Shown: positions 52,579 through 60,766 of the stretch, piece after piece
Numbering within the stretch: position 1 is the stretch's first letter
Layout of the letters: each line of letters opens with the position of its first letter
Assembly: GCA_900116485.1 (NCBI GenBank)
Contig: FPAX01000001.1
Coordinates: 310,001-374,000 of the forward strand
Length of the DNA: 64,000 nt
Direction: 5' to 3'
Source of the DNA: Selenomonas sp. GACV-9
GTDB lineage: Bacteria; Bacillota; Negativicutes; Selenomonadales; Selenomonadaceae
Notes under the pieces: generated by a model
Seen by the model: only the letters and a program-made list of their open reading frames with translations
Database searches by the model: none
What the model was told of the DNA's origin: nothing
Program-made: the position numbers and the translations under genes

Positions 52579-53163
52579 TTAACGAATTGTTATTGATTCA
52601 ATAGATTTCTCCACCACCTTCCGGCTTTTTTTATCGTTTTCATTATAAAAATACAATATTGTCCAAAACTCATTACCTGAATATATCCCTATACATTCCG
52701 CCCTAAATGGCTCATTATAAAAATCAGCCCTTATATCCGCATATGTTACATTCTTACCGTTTATATTGCGCTTTTCTTTTTTTATTAATATCGGACTGAG
52801 TTTTTCTGGATTTTCAAAAGCCTCCATAAATGTATCCATATTAAAATTAACTTTCATATCAGGATTTACCATGCTACCATGATATATACTTACAAACATT
52901 TTGTCTCCAGTATGGCTATAACTTTCTGGATTATTAATTAAATCATCCGAAGCAAATTTTTCATGAATTTCTAAATCAAAAGGTAGATACAAGTATAATT
53001 TTTTTCCATCTTCCTGCAACAATCCAATCATCTTATTGCTATCCATATCAGCTGTCTTCGAGTTATCACTTTCTGTATAATAATGTTCAGCATTATTACC
53101 GCATCCTATCGATATGATTGAAGCAGTAATCATTACTATTAACATAATAATTTTTGCTTTCAT
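52579..53163 (-). CDS. DcrB-like lipoprotein
   Basis: A 194-residue protein from ATG 53163, ten bases behind GAGGAG (upstream codons belong to the preceding gene). The signal peptide ends in lipobox SIGC (IISIGCGNN), so it is a lipoprotein. The mature part is DcrB-like with LYLYLPFDLEIHEKFASDD and ends SRKVVEKSIESITIR. Being exported and next to the DUF4280 effector candidate, it is a candidate immunity protein. The gene is among the most AT-rich here. Confidence 0.8.
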   Translation of the reverse strand: MKAKIIMLIVMITASIISIGCGNNAEHYYTESDNSKTADMDSNKMIGLLQEDGKKLYLYLPFDLEIHEKFASDDLINNPESYSHTGDKMFVSIYHGSMVNPDMKVNFNMDTFMEAFENPEKLSPILIKKEKRNINGKNVTYADIRADFYNEPFRAECIGIYSGNEFWTILYFYNENDKKSRKVVEKSIESITIR

Positions 53164-53167
53164 ATAA

Positions 53168-54136
53168 TTATTTCTCCTCTTCATCGTCTTGTTTTTCACT
53201 ATGCACAGCAGATATTGTTCGTTTTCTTTTTTTCCTTTCACTCCCATACTTCGCCTTGTATTCACCAGATTCAATTTCAGCTTCTATATCTCCTGTAATA
53301 ATTCCTCGTGAAATCTTCAAATTCTTTTTTTTCGCCTCTATTTTTGCATAAGCTTTCACATCTGATGGTTCAACCTGTAATTTTTCCGAATCTGATTTTA
53401 TTTTTCCTATTTCTACCTCTGTACCTGCTGCAATATTGAAATCATCTTTGCTGTAACCAACTTCAACGCCCATCTTTCCCTGCGTAGAATTTCCATGTTC
53501 CATTTCTATTCCACTTGTGCCCATTTTTCCTTCTGTTTGCCGATGCTCTGCATCGAAGGGATCTACAAAAGCCTCAGCATAGGGTCCATTCTTTTTATCG
53601 CCTAACGTGAAATGGCCCTTGTTGGGCAGATATTTTGCTACTGCGGCTTCAATTTTTGCTATATTGCTATTTATTTCATCAAATGAACTATATGAGGCAT
53701 CTATCGAATCCGGCAAAGAATCTGCGTCTGAACCTGGTTTTACGAATTTTATTATTCCTCCACGGGCACAAACCAGTTTACTCGTATCCAGCAATACCGG
53801 TGCCCCCTGAATCGTGAAATGTGTATCGCCATCTTTCCAGGCTTCATTCAGTATTGGATAACACGTTCTGCCTGCATACTTGTCCGTATCTATCCGGACA
53901 TCACCATACTTCTCCAATAGCTCTTGTACATCCGCGGCATCTGCTTTGCATCGACCATATCCTTTGATATTGTCTGGATATTTGTGGTCATTGGCATTCA
54001 ATACCGGTTGGCCATCTCGCTGATTGATGACTCCATGCGATTCTTCTAAAAACACTTTTTGTTTTGCTGTGCCACATGTACAATACGTATATTGCGTGGC
54101 CATTGACATATAATTAGCATTTGACGACACTATCAT
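53168..54136 (-). CDS. DUF4280 (PAAR-like) protein with variable C-terminal domain
   Basis: A 322-residue protein. Residues ~11-140 form a DUF4280 PAAR-like domain: TYCTCGTAKQKV, NIKGYGRCKAD, TCYPILNEAWKDGDTHFTIQGAPVLLDTSKLVCARGG. Such domains cap the VgrG spike. The C-terminal ~180 residues (EMEHGNSTQGKMGVEVGYSKDDF..., repeated beta-like units, then a basic RKKRKRT and acidic end) are not recognised and may be the effector. Base composition drops from the first to the second part. ATG 54136 overlaps the stop of the second spike gene; a GTG two codons later is an alternative. Confidence 0.85.
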   Translation of the reverse strand: MIVSSNANYMSMATQYTYCTCGTAKQKVFLEESHGVINQRDGQPVLNANDHKYPDNIKGYGRCKADAADVQELLEKYGDVRIDTDKYAGRTCYPILNEAWKDGDTHFTIQGAPVLLDTSKLVCARGGIIKFVKPGSDADSLPDSIDASYSSFDEINSNIAKIEAAVAKYLPNKGHFTLGDKKNGPYAEAFVDPFDAEHRQTEGKMGTSGIEMEHGNSTQGKMGVEVGYSKDDFNIAAGTEVEIGKIKSDSEKLQVEPSDVKAYAKIEAKKKNLKISRGIITGDIEAEIESGEYKAKYGSERKKRKRTISAVHSEKQDDEEEK

Positions 54137-55548
54137 TCGCCTCCCATTATGACATTCTCAGCTATAAAGCCTATTTCTTTGGGCAACACGTCAAGATGTG
54201 TCGCCCCCACTGTAAGGCTAATTTTATCCTTAGCCAATACTTCAATTTTTCTTCCTTCCAATATCACACATTTATCCGCAGTAGCTTTGATCTTGTTCGA
54301 TGTAACAATCCGAACCCCACTCCCTGACATGTCAATAAATGTATCCTGATGTTTCGTAATCAGATGCACGCTGTTATCGGTCAGCAGCAGTTCCTTACCG
54401 CCTGGGGCGCGCAGGGTTTTGTTGCGGGTATTTGCTGGCGGTGCGGCGTTTATGGTGCTGATACAGAAGGCATCCTTCTCTTCCTGCGTAGGGAAGAACA
54501 CTCGGACATAGTCGCCTTCGCTGGGCATCACATACCAGCCGCTGCCATCACTGGATGAATAGGTCGTCGAATATGGGAACCATTTTGTCGTGCCTTCATC
54601 ATAGGCCGCGTCAATTTCAAGGAAATGCACCTTGACTTTATCCTGCTGCACTCCTTTTACTTGACCGGTCAAAACCATACCAGCACAGGTCGGGTTCTTT
54701 TGCAGCGGGGCCAGGAAACTCTTTTCCCTGGCCAGCCGATAGCGCATATGCAGCATGCCATCTACGAGCTTTCCTGTCACTGCCGCAATGCGATAGGATT
54801 TTCCCTGAAACGATACCGGCGCACCAAGTGTCAAATATTCATCCGTCTCAACCAGAAGGGATGTAAAATCTTCGGCTATGCTCTGCCGCCCTGCTACCAG
54901 CGAATTTTCCTGCCAGACCATCCGCCTGCTGTCTTGATAGCATGACGTATAGTGAACCGCTGCCAAAACTTTTTCCTTACCGGAGGCCTGCGGCAGGCCA
55001 ATCAATAGGCGCGGCATCTCCGCGCTGCAATCCGTAAGCACCGGCACACCAAAGCGCGAGGCCATCCTGCGGGCAAAACGCCAATCGGTTTCATCCAGCT
55101 GCAATATGAATTCACCAATCGCCTGCTCCGGCACATTCATGACAATCTCTGCCTTAGCTCCCATCCCGTTTTGCTGACAGCTTTCCTGCAGGATTTCCCC
55201 ATAAGTCTTGGCAAGATTTTGGAAAGCCTTGCGCTCACGCTGCAGGGCCAACAGATACGACGTATCGGCCAGCAGCATCTTTGCCAGGCAGTACTCTGCT
55301 TTTTCCTCTACATGCATACAGAGAATATATCCACAGAATAGTGTCTTTGCCTTGCCGTTCCCTTCAGCAGCTGTAATCGTCAGCATCGTCTCTGCTGACT
55401 GTGGCATGAACTGCCTAATCGTCTCTTTATCCACCTCAGCAGTCAATTTGACAAAGGCATGACAATTGGGACGATGATGGATGATCATTTCCTGCAGTCG
55501 TTTCAGCTCGATGCCTTTGACGTTCAGACATTGATGTATGATTTTCAT
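54133..55548 (-). CDS. VgrG/Pvc8-type spike protein 2
   Basis: A 471-residue protein from ATG 55548 (behind GGAG, four-base overlap with the third spike gene). It has the gpD-like region (CLNVKGIELKRLQEMIIHHRPNCHAFVKL..., LDETDWRFARRMASRFGVPV), an OB-fold (GQVKGVQQDKVKVHFLEI), WYVMPSEGDYVRVFFPTQEE and a regular beta-helix tip (LRAPGGKELLLTDNSVHLITK...). It is closely related to the spike encoded by the next upstream gene; the pair arose by duplication. A TTGACCGGTCAA copy lies at 54661. Confidence 0.9.
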   Translation of the reverse strand: MKIIHQCLNVKGIELKRLQEMIIHHRPNCHAFVKLTAEVDKETIRQFMPQSAETMLTITAAEGNGKAKTLFCGYILCMHVEEKAEYCLAKMLLADTSYLLALQRERKAFQNLAKTYGEILQESCQQNGMGAKAEIVMNVPEQAIGEFILQLDETDWRFARRMASRFGVPVLTDCSAEMPRLLIGLPQASGKEKVLAAVHYTSCYQDSRRMVWQENSLVAGRQSIAEDFTSLLVETDEYLTLGAPVSFQGKSYRIAAVTGKLVDGMLHMRYRLAREKSFLAPLQKNPTCAGMVLTGQVKGVQQDKVKVHFLEIDAAYDEGTTKWFPYSTTYSSSDGSGWYVMPSEGDYVRVFFPTQEEKDAFCISTINAAPPANTRNKTLRAPGGKELLLTDNSVHLITKHQDTFIDMSGSGVRIVTSNKIKATADKCVILEGRKIEVLAKDKISLTVGATHLDVLPKEIGFIAENVIMGGE

Positions 55549-56987
55549 TTTGCACTCCATAACTCAGGCTGCGGTTCCTGGCCTATCTTGATGACATTTG
55601 CTCCCATGCCGATTTCCTGCGCATCCATATGGATGTTCGAATTTCCCACCTGCATGGTGATGCTGTCATCAGCCTGCACCACGACACCTTCCTTGCCTTC
55701 TATCTCGATGTCATTTTGCGAGGAAACAACGATGGGGCGGGTCGAGTAGACTTGTACCCCCTTGCTCTGCGAAATCCGGATAAAGCTGTCCGCCGAAGTA
55801 CAGTCCAGCGTGATGCCATCTTCATCCATCAGCACATTGTTACCGCCTGGCGCCCGGAAATACTTATTGCGCTCCGCTGGTGCGGGAGCCTGATTGACAG
55901 CGCTGGCCCCAAAGGCTGCCGCCTCATTATGCGAAGGAAACAGGATGCGGACCTCATCCTGCGGCTCTGGCATGACATACCAGCCGCTGCCATCTGCTGA
56001 CGAATAACCTGTCGAATAAGGAAACCATGTGCTGCTGCCCGAATCATACATAGCATCCATTCCATCGAACCATACCTGGATACGGTCGCGTTCCACCGCT
56101 TGTACCTTCCCCTTGCTGATCCGTCCACCACAGGATGGATGCTGACGCAATGGCCATCGCAGTCCCTGCGGGTCTGACAGTTCATAGCTCATGCGCAGCA
56201 AGCCATCTTGCAACATGCCCTGCACACGCGTGATGACATAGTCTTTACCGCCAAACGCAGCAGTATCGCCCAGACAGGCATATTCATCTGACGCACAGAT
56301 GATATGGCCAAAATCCTGCACTGCCGTTTTTTCGCCCACCTGCCCTTGATTGAGCCGATAGCGCAGATAAGCGCGATTGTCCTGCCGATAGGCTGCCGTA
56401 GCTGAGTCCAGCATGATTTTCTGGCCAGTACCAGCCGGCAATCCCACAGACAGGGAAGGCTTCTCTTCCCTCAGCCGCGTGAATACAGCCGTATGGAAAT
56501 GCGAGGCCAGACGCACGGAGTACTCCCACGCTGTCTCCTGCATCTGCGCCAGGAATCTGCCGATAGGCTTGTCCGGCACGCCAAACGTGAGATTTGTCTC
56601 CACGCCTGCCAGCGCATAGGAACGTCGCAAGACGTCCTGATAGGTTTTCGCCAAATCCTGATAGGTCTGATCCTCCCGCCGCAAATCCAACAGGCAGGCC
56701 GTATCTTTCAACGTACAGGTGACGGTAGCATATTGACTGCAAAGCTCATAGTCCAAAAAATCCAGGTACCCGCAGAAAATGGTCTGCTCCTCACCTGCCG
56801 CACCGCTGACAATAAGTCTTACCAAGTCCTTGCCCGCGCGAGGGATAAAATGCTCGATTTCCTGCTGGCTTGTCTCTCCCATCAGTTTGACCGTTCCTAT
56901 CATATTCGGCGCATGGTAAAGCTCCAAATCAAGGATTCTGCGGCAGGGAATCCCTTTTACCCGTAACGAATCATATGCTATGTTCAC
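55545..56987 (-). CDS. VgrG/Pvc8-type spike protein 3
   Basis: A 480-residue protein from GTG 56987 behind GGGGGAAG. It follows the same plan as spike 2: N-terminal gpD-like domain (SLRVKGIPCRRILDLELYHAPNM), METAWEYSVRLASHF-type helix, OB-fold (GKVQAVERDRIQVWFDG), SGWYVMPEPQDEVRILFPSHNEAAAFG and a beta-helix tip ending NSNIHMDAQEIGMGANVIKIG. GC-rich relative to the cargo block, like the rest of the genome. Confidence 0.9.
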   Translation of the reverse strand: MNIAYDSLRVKGIPCRRILDLELYHAPNMIGTVKLMGETSQQEIEHFIPRAGKDLVRLIVSGAAGEEQTIFCGYLDFLDYELCSQYATVTCTLKDTACLLDLRREDQTYQDLAKTYQDVLRRSYALAGVETNLTFGVPDKPIGRFLAQMQETAWEYSVRLASHFHTAVFTRLREEKPSLSVGLPAGTGQKIMLDSATAAYRQDNRAYLRYRLNQGQVGEKTAVQDFGHIICASDEYACLGDTAAFGGKDYVITRVQGMLQDGLLRMSYELSDPQGLRWPLRQHPSCGGRISKGKVQAVERDRIQVWFDGMDAMYDSGSSTWFPYSTGYSSADGSGWYVMPEPQDEVRILFPSHNEAAAFGASAVNQAPAPAERNKYFRAPGGNNVLMDEDGITLDCTSADSFIRISQSKGVQVYSTRPIVVSSQNDIEIEGKEGVVVQADDSITMQVGNSNIHMDAQEIGMGANVIKIGQEPQPELWSAK

Positions 56988-57508
56988 GAATCTTCCCCCT
57001 CTTTCACCTGTGGCAACCTTACGAAACGAATCCCCATCGGGCCGCGCGCAAGGATCTGCTCGGCAGCCGCCAGCGAGAACAGCCAGCAGACGGTACGTTT
57101 TCCCTCATATCTGGCAATCTGCCTGCCACGCAGGCAGTCTGGGCGCACATGATACTCCCAGCCATGTCTTACCAGGCAATCCACGGCTGGTAGATACGGC
57201 AGCCAATAGGTCATGCTACGCCCCTGCCCTCCCGCAGGCAGCAATGACAGCGTCTTCGTCTCCACATCTGGCGCCAGGGAGCGAAACAGGGAAATCATGC
57301 TGCGGCCCACCATAAAGGTCGGCGCAAACAGGAAATCACAGATCTCCATCCCGCGCTTGACTTTATAATTGCCGACACGGTCCTGCAGCCTGACAAAGTC
57401 AGCGCGTAACATCGCCTGCGGATATTCCCGCGCAGATATCCCTGCTGGCCGGATGGGACTCACCAGCTCTTCATCGGGCAGGATCTGAAACCAGGGTTCT
57501 TCTATCAT
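56984..57508 (-). CDS. unrecognised protein, first gene of the injection-system operon
   Basis: A 174-residue protein from ATG 57508, behind GAGGAAG (codons to 57547 lack an RBS). It has no signal peptide. It resembles small DUF1629/Imm11-like proteins only loosely (MLRADFVRLQDRVGNYKVKRGMEICDFLF...), so I give no function. The stop overlaps the start of spike 3. Its promoter region contains a Fur-box-like sequence. Confidence 0.7.
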   Translation of the reverse strand: MIEEPWFQILPDEELVSPIRPAGISAREYPQAMLRADFVRLQDRVGNYKVKRGMEICDFLFAPTFMVGRSMISLFRSLAPDVETKTLSLLPAGGQGRSMTYWLPYLPAVDCLVRHGWEYHVRPDCLRGRQIARYEGKRTVCWLFSLAAAEQILARGPMGIRFVRLPQVKEGEDS

Positions 57509-57561
57509 AATCTCTTCCTCACATAGTCTTAACGATAAACTGTCCATATAGCACTATAATA

Positions 57562-57581
57562 AATGAGAATTAGTATTCATT
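57562..57581. promoter_or_regulatory. Fur-box-like sequence before the injection-system operon
   Basis: AATGAGAATTAGTATTCATT matches 12 of 16 central positions of the Fur consensus (GATAATGATAATCATTATC). It lies about 55 bases before the first gene, next to a TATAGT -10-like box on the minus strand. fur itself is encoded 5 kb away. Confidence 0.5.
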
Positions 57582-57621
57582 AAGATAAATCTGAAAATAA
57601 CGTGAGAATCTAATTCACGCA

Positions 57622-57668
57622 TAATAAAAAGCACCACTCTATGTTGCGTGAACATAGAGTGGTGCTTT
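57622..57668 (-). terminator. terminator of the fur-hemZ-hisS-aspS run
   Basis: AAAGCACCACTCTATGTT and AACATAGAGTGGTGCTTT form a perfect 18-bp stem with a five-base loop, followed on the minus strand by TTTATTA. Confidence 0.9.
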
Positions 57669-57695
57669 ACCACCCAAAGGGGTCAAATGCAGAGC

Positions 57696-59501
57696 TTACT
57701 GCTCCTGCTTATTCTCTTTTTTCTTGACAGCCGTGCGGATGGAGAGCTCGCGGAGCTGTTTCTCCTCAACCGGCGACGGTGCAGCCGACATGACGTCGCG
57801 AGCACTCTGATTTTTCGGGAACGCGATGACATCGCGGATGGAATCGCGTTTTGCCATGAGCATGACGAGACGGTCGAGGCCAAATGCCAGACCACCATGT
57901 GGCGGCGTACCATACTGGAACGCATCCATCATGAAGCCGAACTTCTCATGCGCCTGCTCATAGGTGAGGCCCAGAGACTCGAAGACTTTCTCCTGCAGCT
58001 CTGCATTGTAGATACGCAGCGAACCGCCACCAACTTCGACACCATTAAGAACCATATCATAGGCCTTAGCTTTTACGCGGCCCGGGTCGGACTGCAGATA
58101 CTGGATATCCTCGTCACGCGGTGCCGTGAACGGATGATGCATAGCCTTCCAGCGTTTCTCCTCGTCGCTCCACTCGTACATCGGGAAGTCGACAACCCAG
58201 AGGAAGCGCAGGGCATCCGGGTCAATGAGGTTGCGCTCTTTACCCATCTCGAGACGGAGCTGGCCAAGAGCCGTGTCAACGACGAGGCGCTTGTCAGCAA
58301 CGACCAGCAGCAGGTCGCCGGTCTTAGCGCCCGTAGCCTCAGCGATTTTCGCAAACGTCTCATCGCTGTAGAATTTCTTGAACGGGCTCTTGATGCCCTC
58401 TTCGCTGTACTGGATCCAGGCAAGGCCCTTCGCGCCATAGATCTGGACGAACTTGACGAGGTCGTCGAGGCGGCGGCGCGGAATGTCAGCATAGCCGTCA
58501 ACCTTGATGCACTTGACCATGCCGCCGTTTTCGATAACGGCGTTGAATACCTTGAAGTCCGAACCCTTGACGAACTCGGAGATATCCATGAGCGGCATGT
58601 CGAAGCGGAGATCCGGCTTATCGGAACCGTATTTGTCCATAGCCGTATCCCAATCCATGCGCTCAAACGGCGTCTCGATTTTCGCACCGATAGCCTTCTC
58701 GAACATCTCTTTGGCGAGCTCTTCCATCAGGCCCAGGATCTGATCCTGATCCATGAAGGACATCTCGATATCGAGCTGCGTGAACTCCGGCTGACGGTCA
58801 GCACGGAGGTCCTCATCGCGGAAGCAGCGGACAATCTGGAAATACTTCTCGAAGCCAGCGACCTGCAGGATCTGCTTGAAGATCTGCGGGGACTGCGGCA
58901 GAGCGTAGAACTCACCAGGATTTACGCGACTCGGAACGAGGAAGTCGCGAGCGCCTTCCGGCGTGCTCTTGCAGAGCATCGGCGTCTCGATCTCGAGGAA
59001 GCCGTTGCGGTCAAAGAAGTCGCGCATGATTTTCGTGACGCGGTGACGCAGCATGATGTTCTTCTGCATCTCCGGACGGCGAAGATCAAGATAACGATAC
59101 TTGAGGCGAATCTTCTCATCGACATCGACACCATCCTGGATATAGAACGGCGGCGTTTTCGCCTCATTGAGGATACGCAGTTCAGCGCAAACGACCTCAA
59201 CTTCACCAGTCTCCATATTCGGATTGATGGTCTCTTCGCTGCGGGCGCGGATCTTACCGCGGACAGCGATGCAGAACTCGTTACGCAGGGACTCAGCCTT
59301 GTGGAACGTGCCCTCATTCATGGAAGCCTCATCGAATACGACCTGCACGAAACCAGAACGGTCACGCATGTCAACGAAAATCAGACCGCCATGGTCACGA
59401 CGACGGGAGACCCAGCCGCACAGGACGACTTCCTGGTCAACGTCGGTTTTGCGAAGCGCCCCGCAGTGATGCGTGCGCTTCATGCCTTGTAATGTTTCCA
59501 T
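57696..59501 (-). CDS. aspS: aspartyl-tRNA synthetase
   Basis: A 601-residue bacterial-type class II synthetase. The OB-fold anticodon domain (VVLCGWVSRRRDHGGLIFVDMRDRSG), motif 2 (FQIVRCFRDEDLRADRQPEFTQLD), the bacterial insertion domain, and motif 3 (GLAFGLDRLVMLM) are intact. It charges tRNA-Asp (and possibly tRNA-Asn). Its start overlaps the hisS stop (TAATG). Confidence 0.97.
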   Translation of the reverse strand: METLQGMKRTHHCGALRKTDVDQEVVLCGWVSRRRDHGGLIFVDMRDRSGFVQVVFDEASMNEGTFHKAESLRNEFCIAVRGKIRARSEETINPNMETGEVEVVCAELRILNEAKTPPFYIQDGVDVDEKIRLKYRYLDLRRPEMQKNIMLRHRVTKIMRDFFDRNGFLEIETPMLCKSTPEGARDFLVPSRVNPGEFYALPQSPQIFKQILQVAGFEKYFQIVRCFRDEDLRADRQPEFTQLDIEMSFMDQDQILGLMEELAKEMFEKAIGAKIETPFERMDWDTAMDKYGSDKPDLRFDMPLMDISEFVKGSDFKVFNAVIENGGMVKCIKVDGYADIPRRRLDDLVKFVQIYGAKGLAWIQYSEEGIKSPFKKFYSDETFAKIAEATGAKTGDLLLVVADKRLVVDTALGQLRLEMGKERNLIDPDALRFLWVVDFPMYEWSDEEKRWKAMHHPFTAPRDEDIQYLQSDPGRVKAKAYDMVLNGVEVGGGSLRIYNAELQEKVFESLGLTYEQAHEKFGFMMDAFQYGTPPHGGLAFGLDRLVMLMAKRDSIRDVIAFPKNQSARDVMSAAPSPVEEKQLRELSIRTAVKKKENKQEQ

Positions 59502-60766
59502 TAACCTTTCACCTCAGCACATAGCTTTTCTATTATTGTATCAAAAGAAACCTTCTGTTGCTCGCTCTTTTCCATATCTTTGAGCATCACGCAGGATTCT
59601 TTGACTTCATCTTCACCGATGATCAGCGCAAAGCGGGCATTCGCCTTGTTTGCCTGTTTCATCTGGGCCTTCATACTGCGGCCCGCATAATCCATACCAG
59701 CCTTGAGGCCAGCCTGGCGCAGCTGCGTCAGCAACTTGAATGCCGGCCCCTGGGCCGCATCACCGAGCGCCACCACATAGGCGTCAGTCTTCTTGTCCAT
59801 CTCCGGCAGCAGGTTCTGCTTCTCGAGGGCCAAAAGGACGCGCTCAAGACCCGTGGCAAAGCCAACGGCCGGCGTCGGCTTGCCGCCGATTTCCTCGATG
59901 AGGCCATCGTAGCGGCCACCGCCAGCGACCGCACTCTGTGCGCCGAGCGGTGCATACTTGATTTCAAACGCCGTCTTCGTGTAATAGTCGAGACCACGAA
60001 CCAAGCGCGGATCGAGCTCGAACTCGATGCCAGCATCCGTCAGATACTGCTGTACCTTGTGGAAATGTTCCTGGCACTCGTCGCAGAGGCAATCCGTGAT
60101 TTTCGGCGCATCGGCCATATACGGCTTATCCGCATCGGCTTTGCAGTCGAGGATTCTGAGCGGGCTGCGCTCGAAGCGGTCCTTGCAGTCATCGCAGAGA
60201 TCGTCGAGCTTATCGCGGAAATAGTCCTGCAGGACCTCGCGATACTTTGGACGGCAGTGCGGACAGCCGACCGAGTTCAGGCTCAGCTTGAGGTCTTTGA
60301 GGCCCAGCGAGCGCAGAAAATCGATGGCCACCATGATGACTTCGGCATCGACCATCGGGTTCTCTTCGCCGAGCGCCTCGACGCCGAACTGATGGAACTC
60401 ACGCATGCGGCCGGCCTGCGGACGGTCGTAGCGGAACATCGAGCCGATGTAAAAGAGCTTCACGAGCGAAGAATCGCCATAGAGCTTGTTCTGCAGATAC
60501 GCGCGGACAGCCGAGGCCGTGTTCTCCGGACGCAACGTAATGCTGCGGTCGCCGCGATCCTTGAACGTATACATTTCCTTATCGACGACATCGGTGCCCT
60601 CGCCGATGCCGCGATGGAAAAGCTCGGTATGCTCAAATACCGGCGTACGGATTTCCTCGAATCCATAGCGGCTGCAGAGCTCACGAATCTTCTGTTCAAC
60701 ATAATTCCATTCGCCGACTGTATCGGGCAGAATATCCTTGGTTCCCCGCGGGGCATTGGTTAACAT
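59501..60766 (-). CDS. hisS: histidyl-tRNA synthetase
   Basis: A 421-residue class II synthetase. Motif 1 (PVFEHTELFHRGIG), motif 2 (FRYDRPQAGRMREFHQFGVE), the His-specific LVRGLDYYTKTAFE and the C-terminal anticodon domain are present. Overlaps both hemZ and aspS, so the run is one operon. Confidence 0.97.
   Translation of the reverse strand: MLTNAPRGTKDILPDTVGEWNYVEQKIRELCSRYGFEEIRTPVFEHTELFHRGIGEGTDVVDKEMYTFKDRGDRSITLRPENTASAVRAYLQNKLYGDSSLVKLFYIGSMFRYDRPQAGRMREFHQFGVEALGEENPMVDAEVIMVAIDFLRSLGLKDLKLSLNSVGCPHCRPKYREVLQDYFRDKLDDLCDDCKDRFERSPLRILDCKADADKPYMADAPKITDCLCDECQEHFHKVQQYLTDAGIEFELDPRLVRGLDYYTKTAFEIKYAPLGAQSAVAGGGRYDGLIEEIGGKPTPAVGFATGLERVLLALEKQNLLPEMDKKTDAYVVALGDAAQGPAFKLLTQLRQAGLKAGMDYAGRSMKAQMKQANKANARFALIIGEDEVKESCVMLKDMEKSEQQKVSFDTIIEKLCAEVKG

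Noticed and set aside
44664..57508. Complete, canonical T6SS
   Set aside because: No TssB/C sheath, Hcp, ClpV, TssJ/L/M or TssK could be recognised; only spike and cargo-type genes are clear.
44664..57508. Prophage tail region
   Set aside because: No capsid, terminase, portal, lysis or integrase gene is nearby; three spike genes with DUF4280 and DcrB-like genes do not fit a phage.
57648..59492. 614-residue open frame on the plus strand
   Set aside because: It is the complement of aspS, which has full synthetase motifs; the plus-strand frame has no RBS or recognisable domain.
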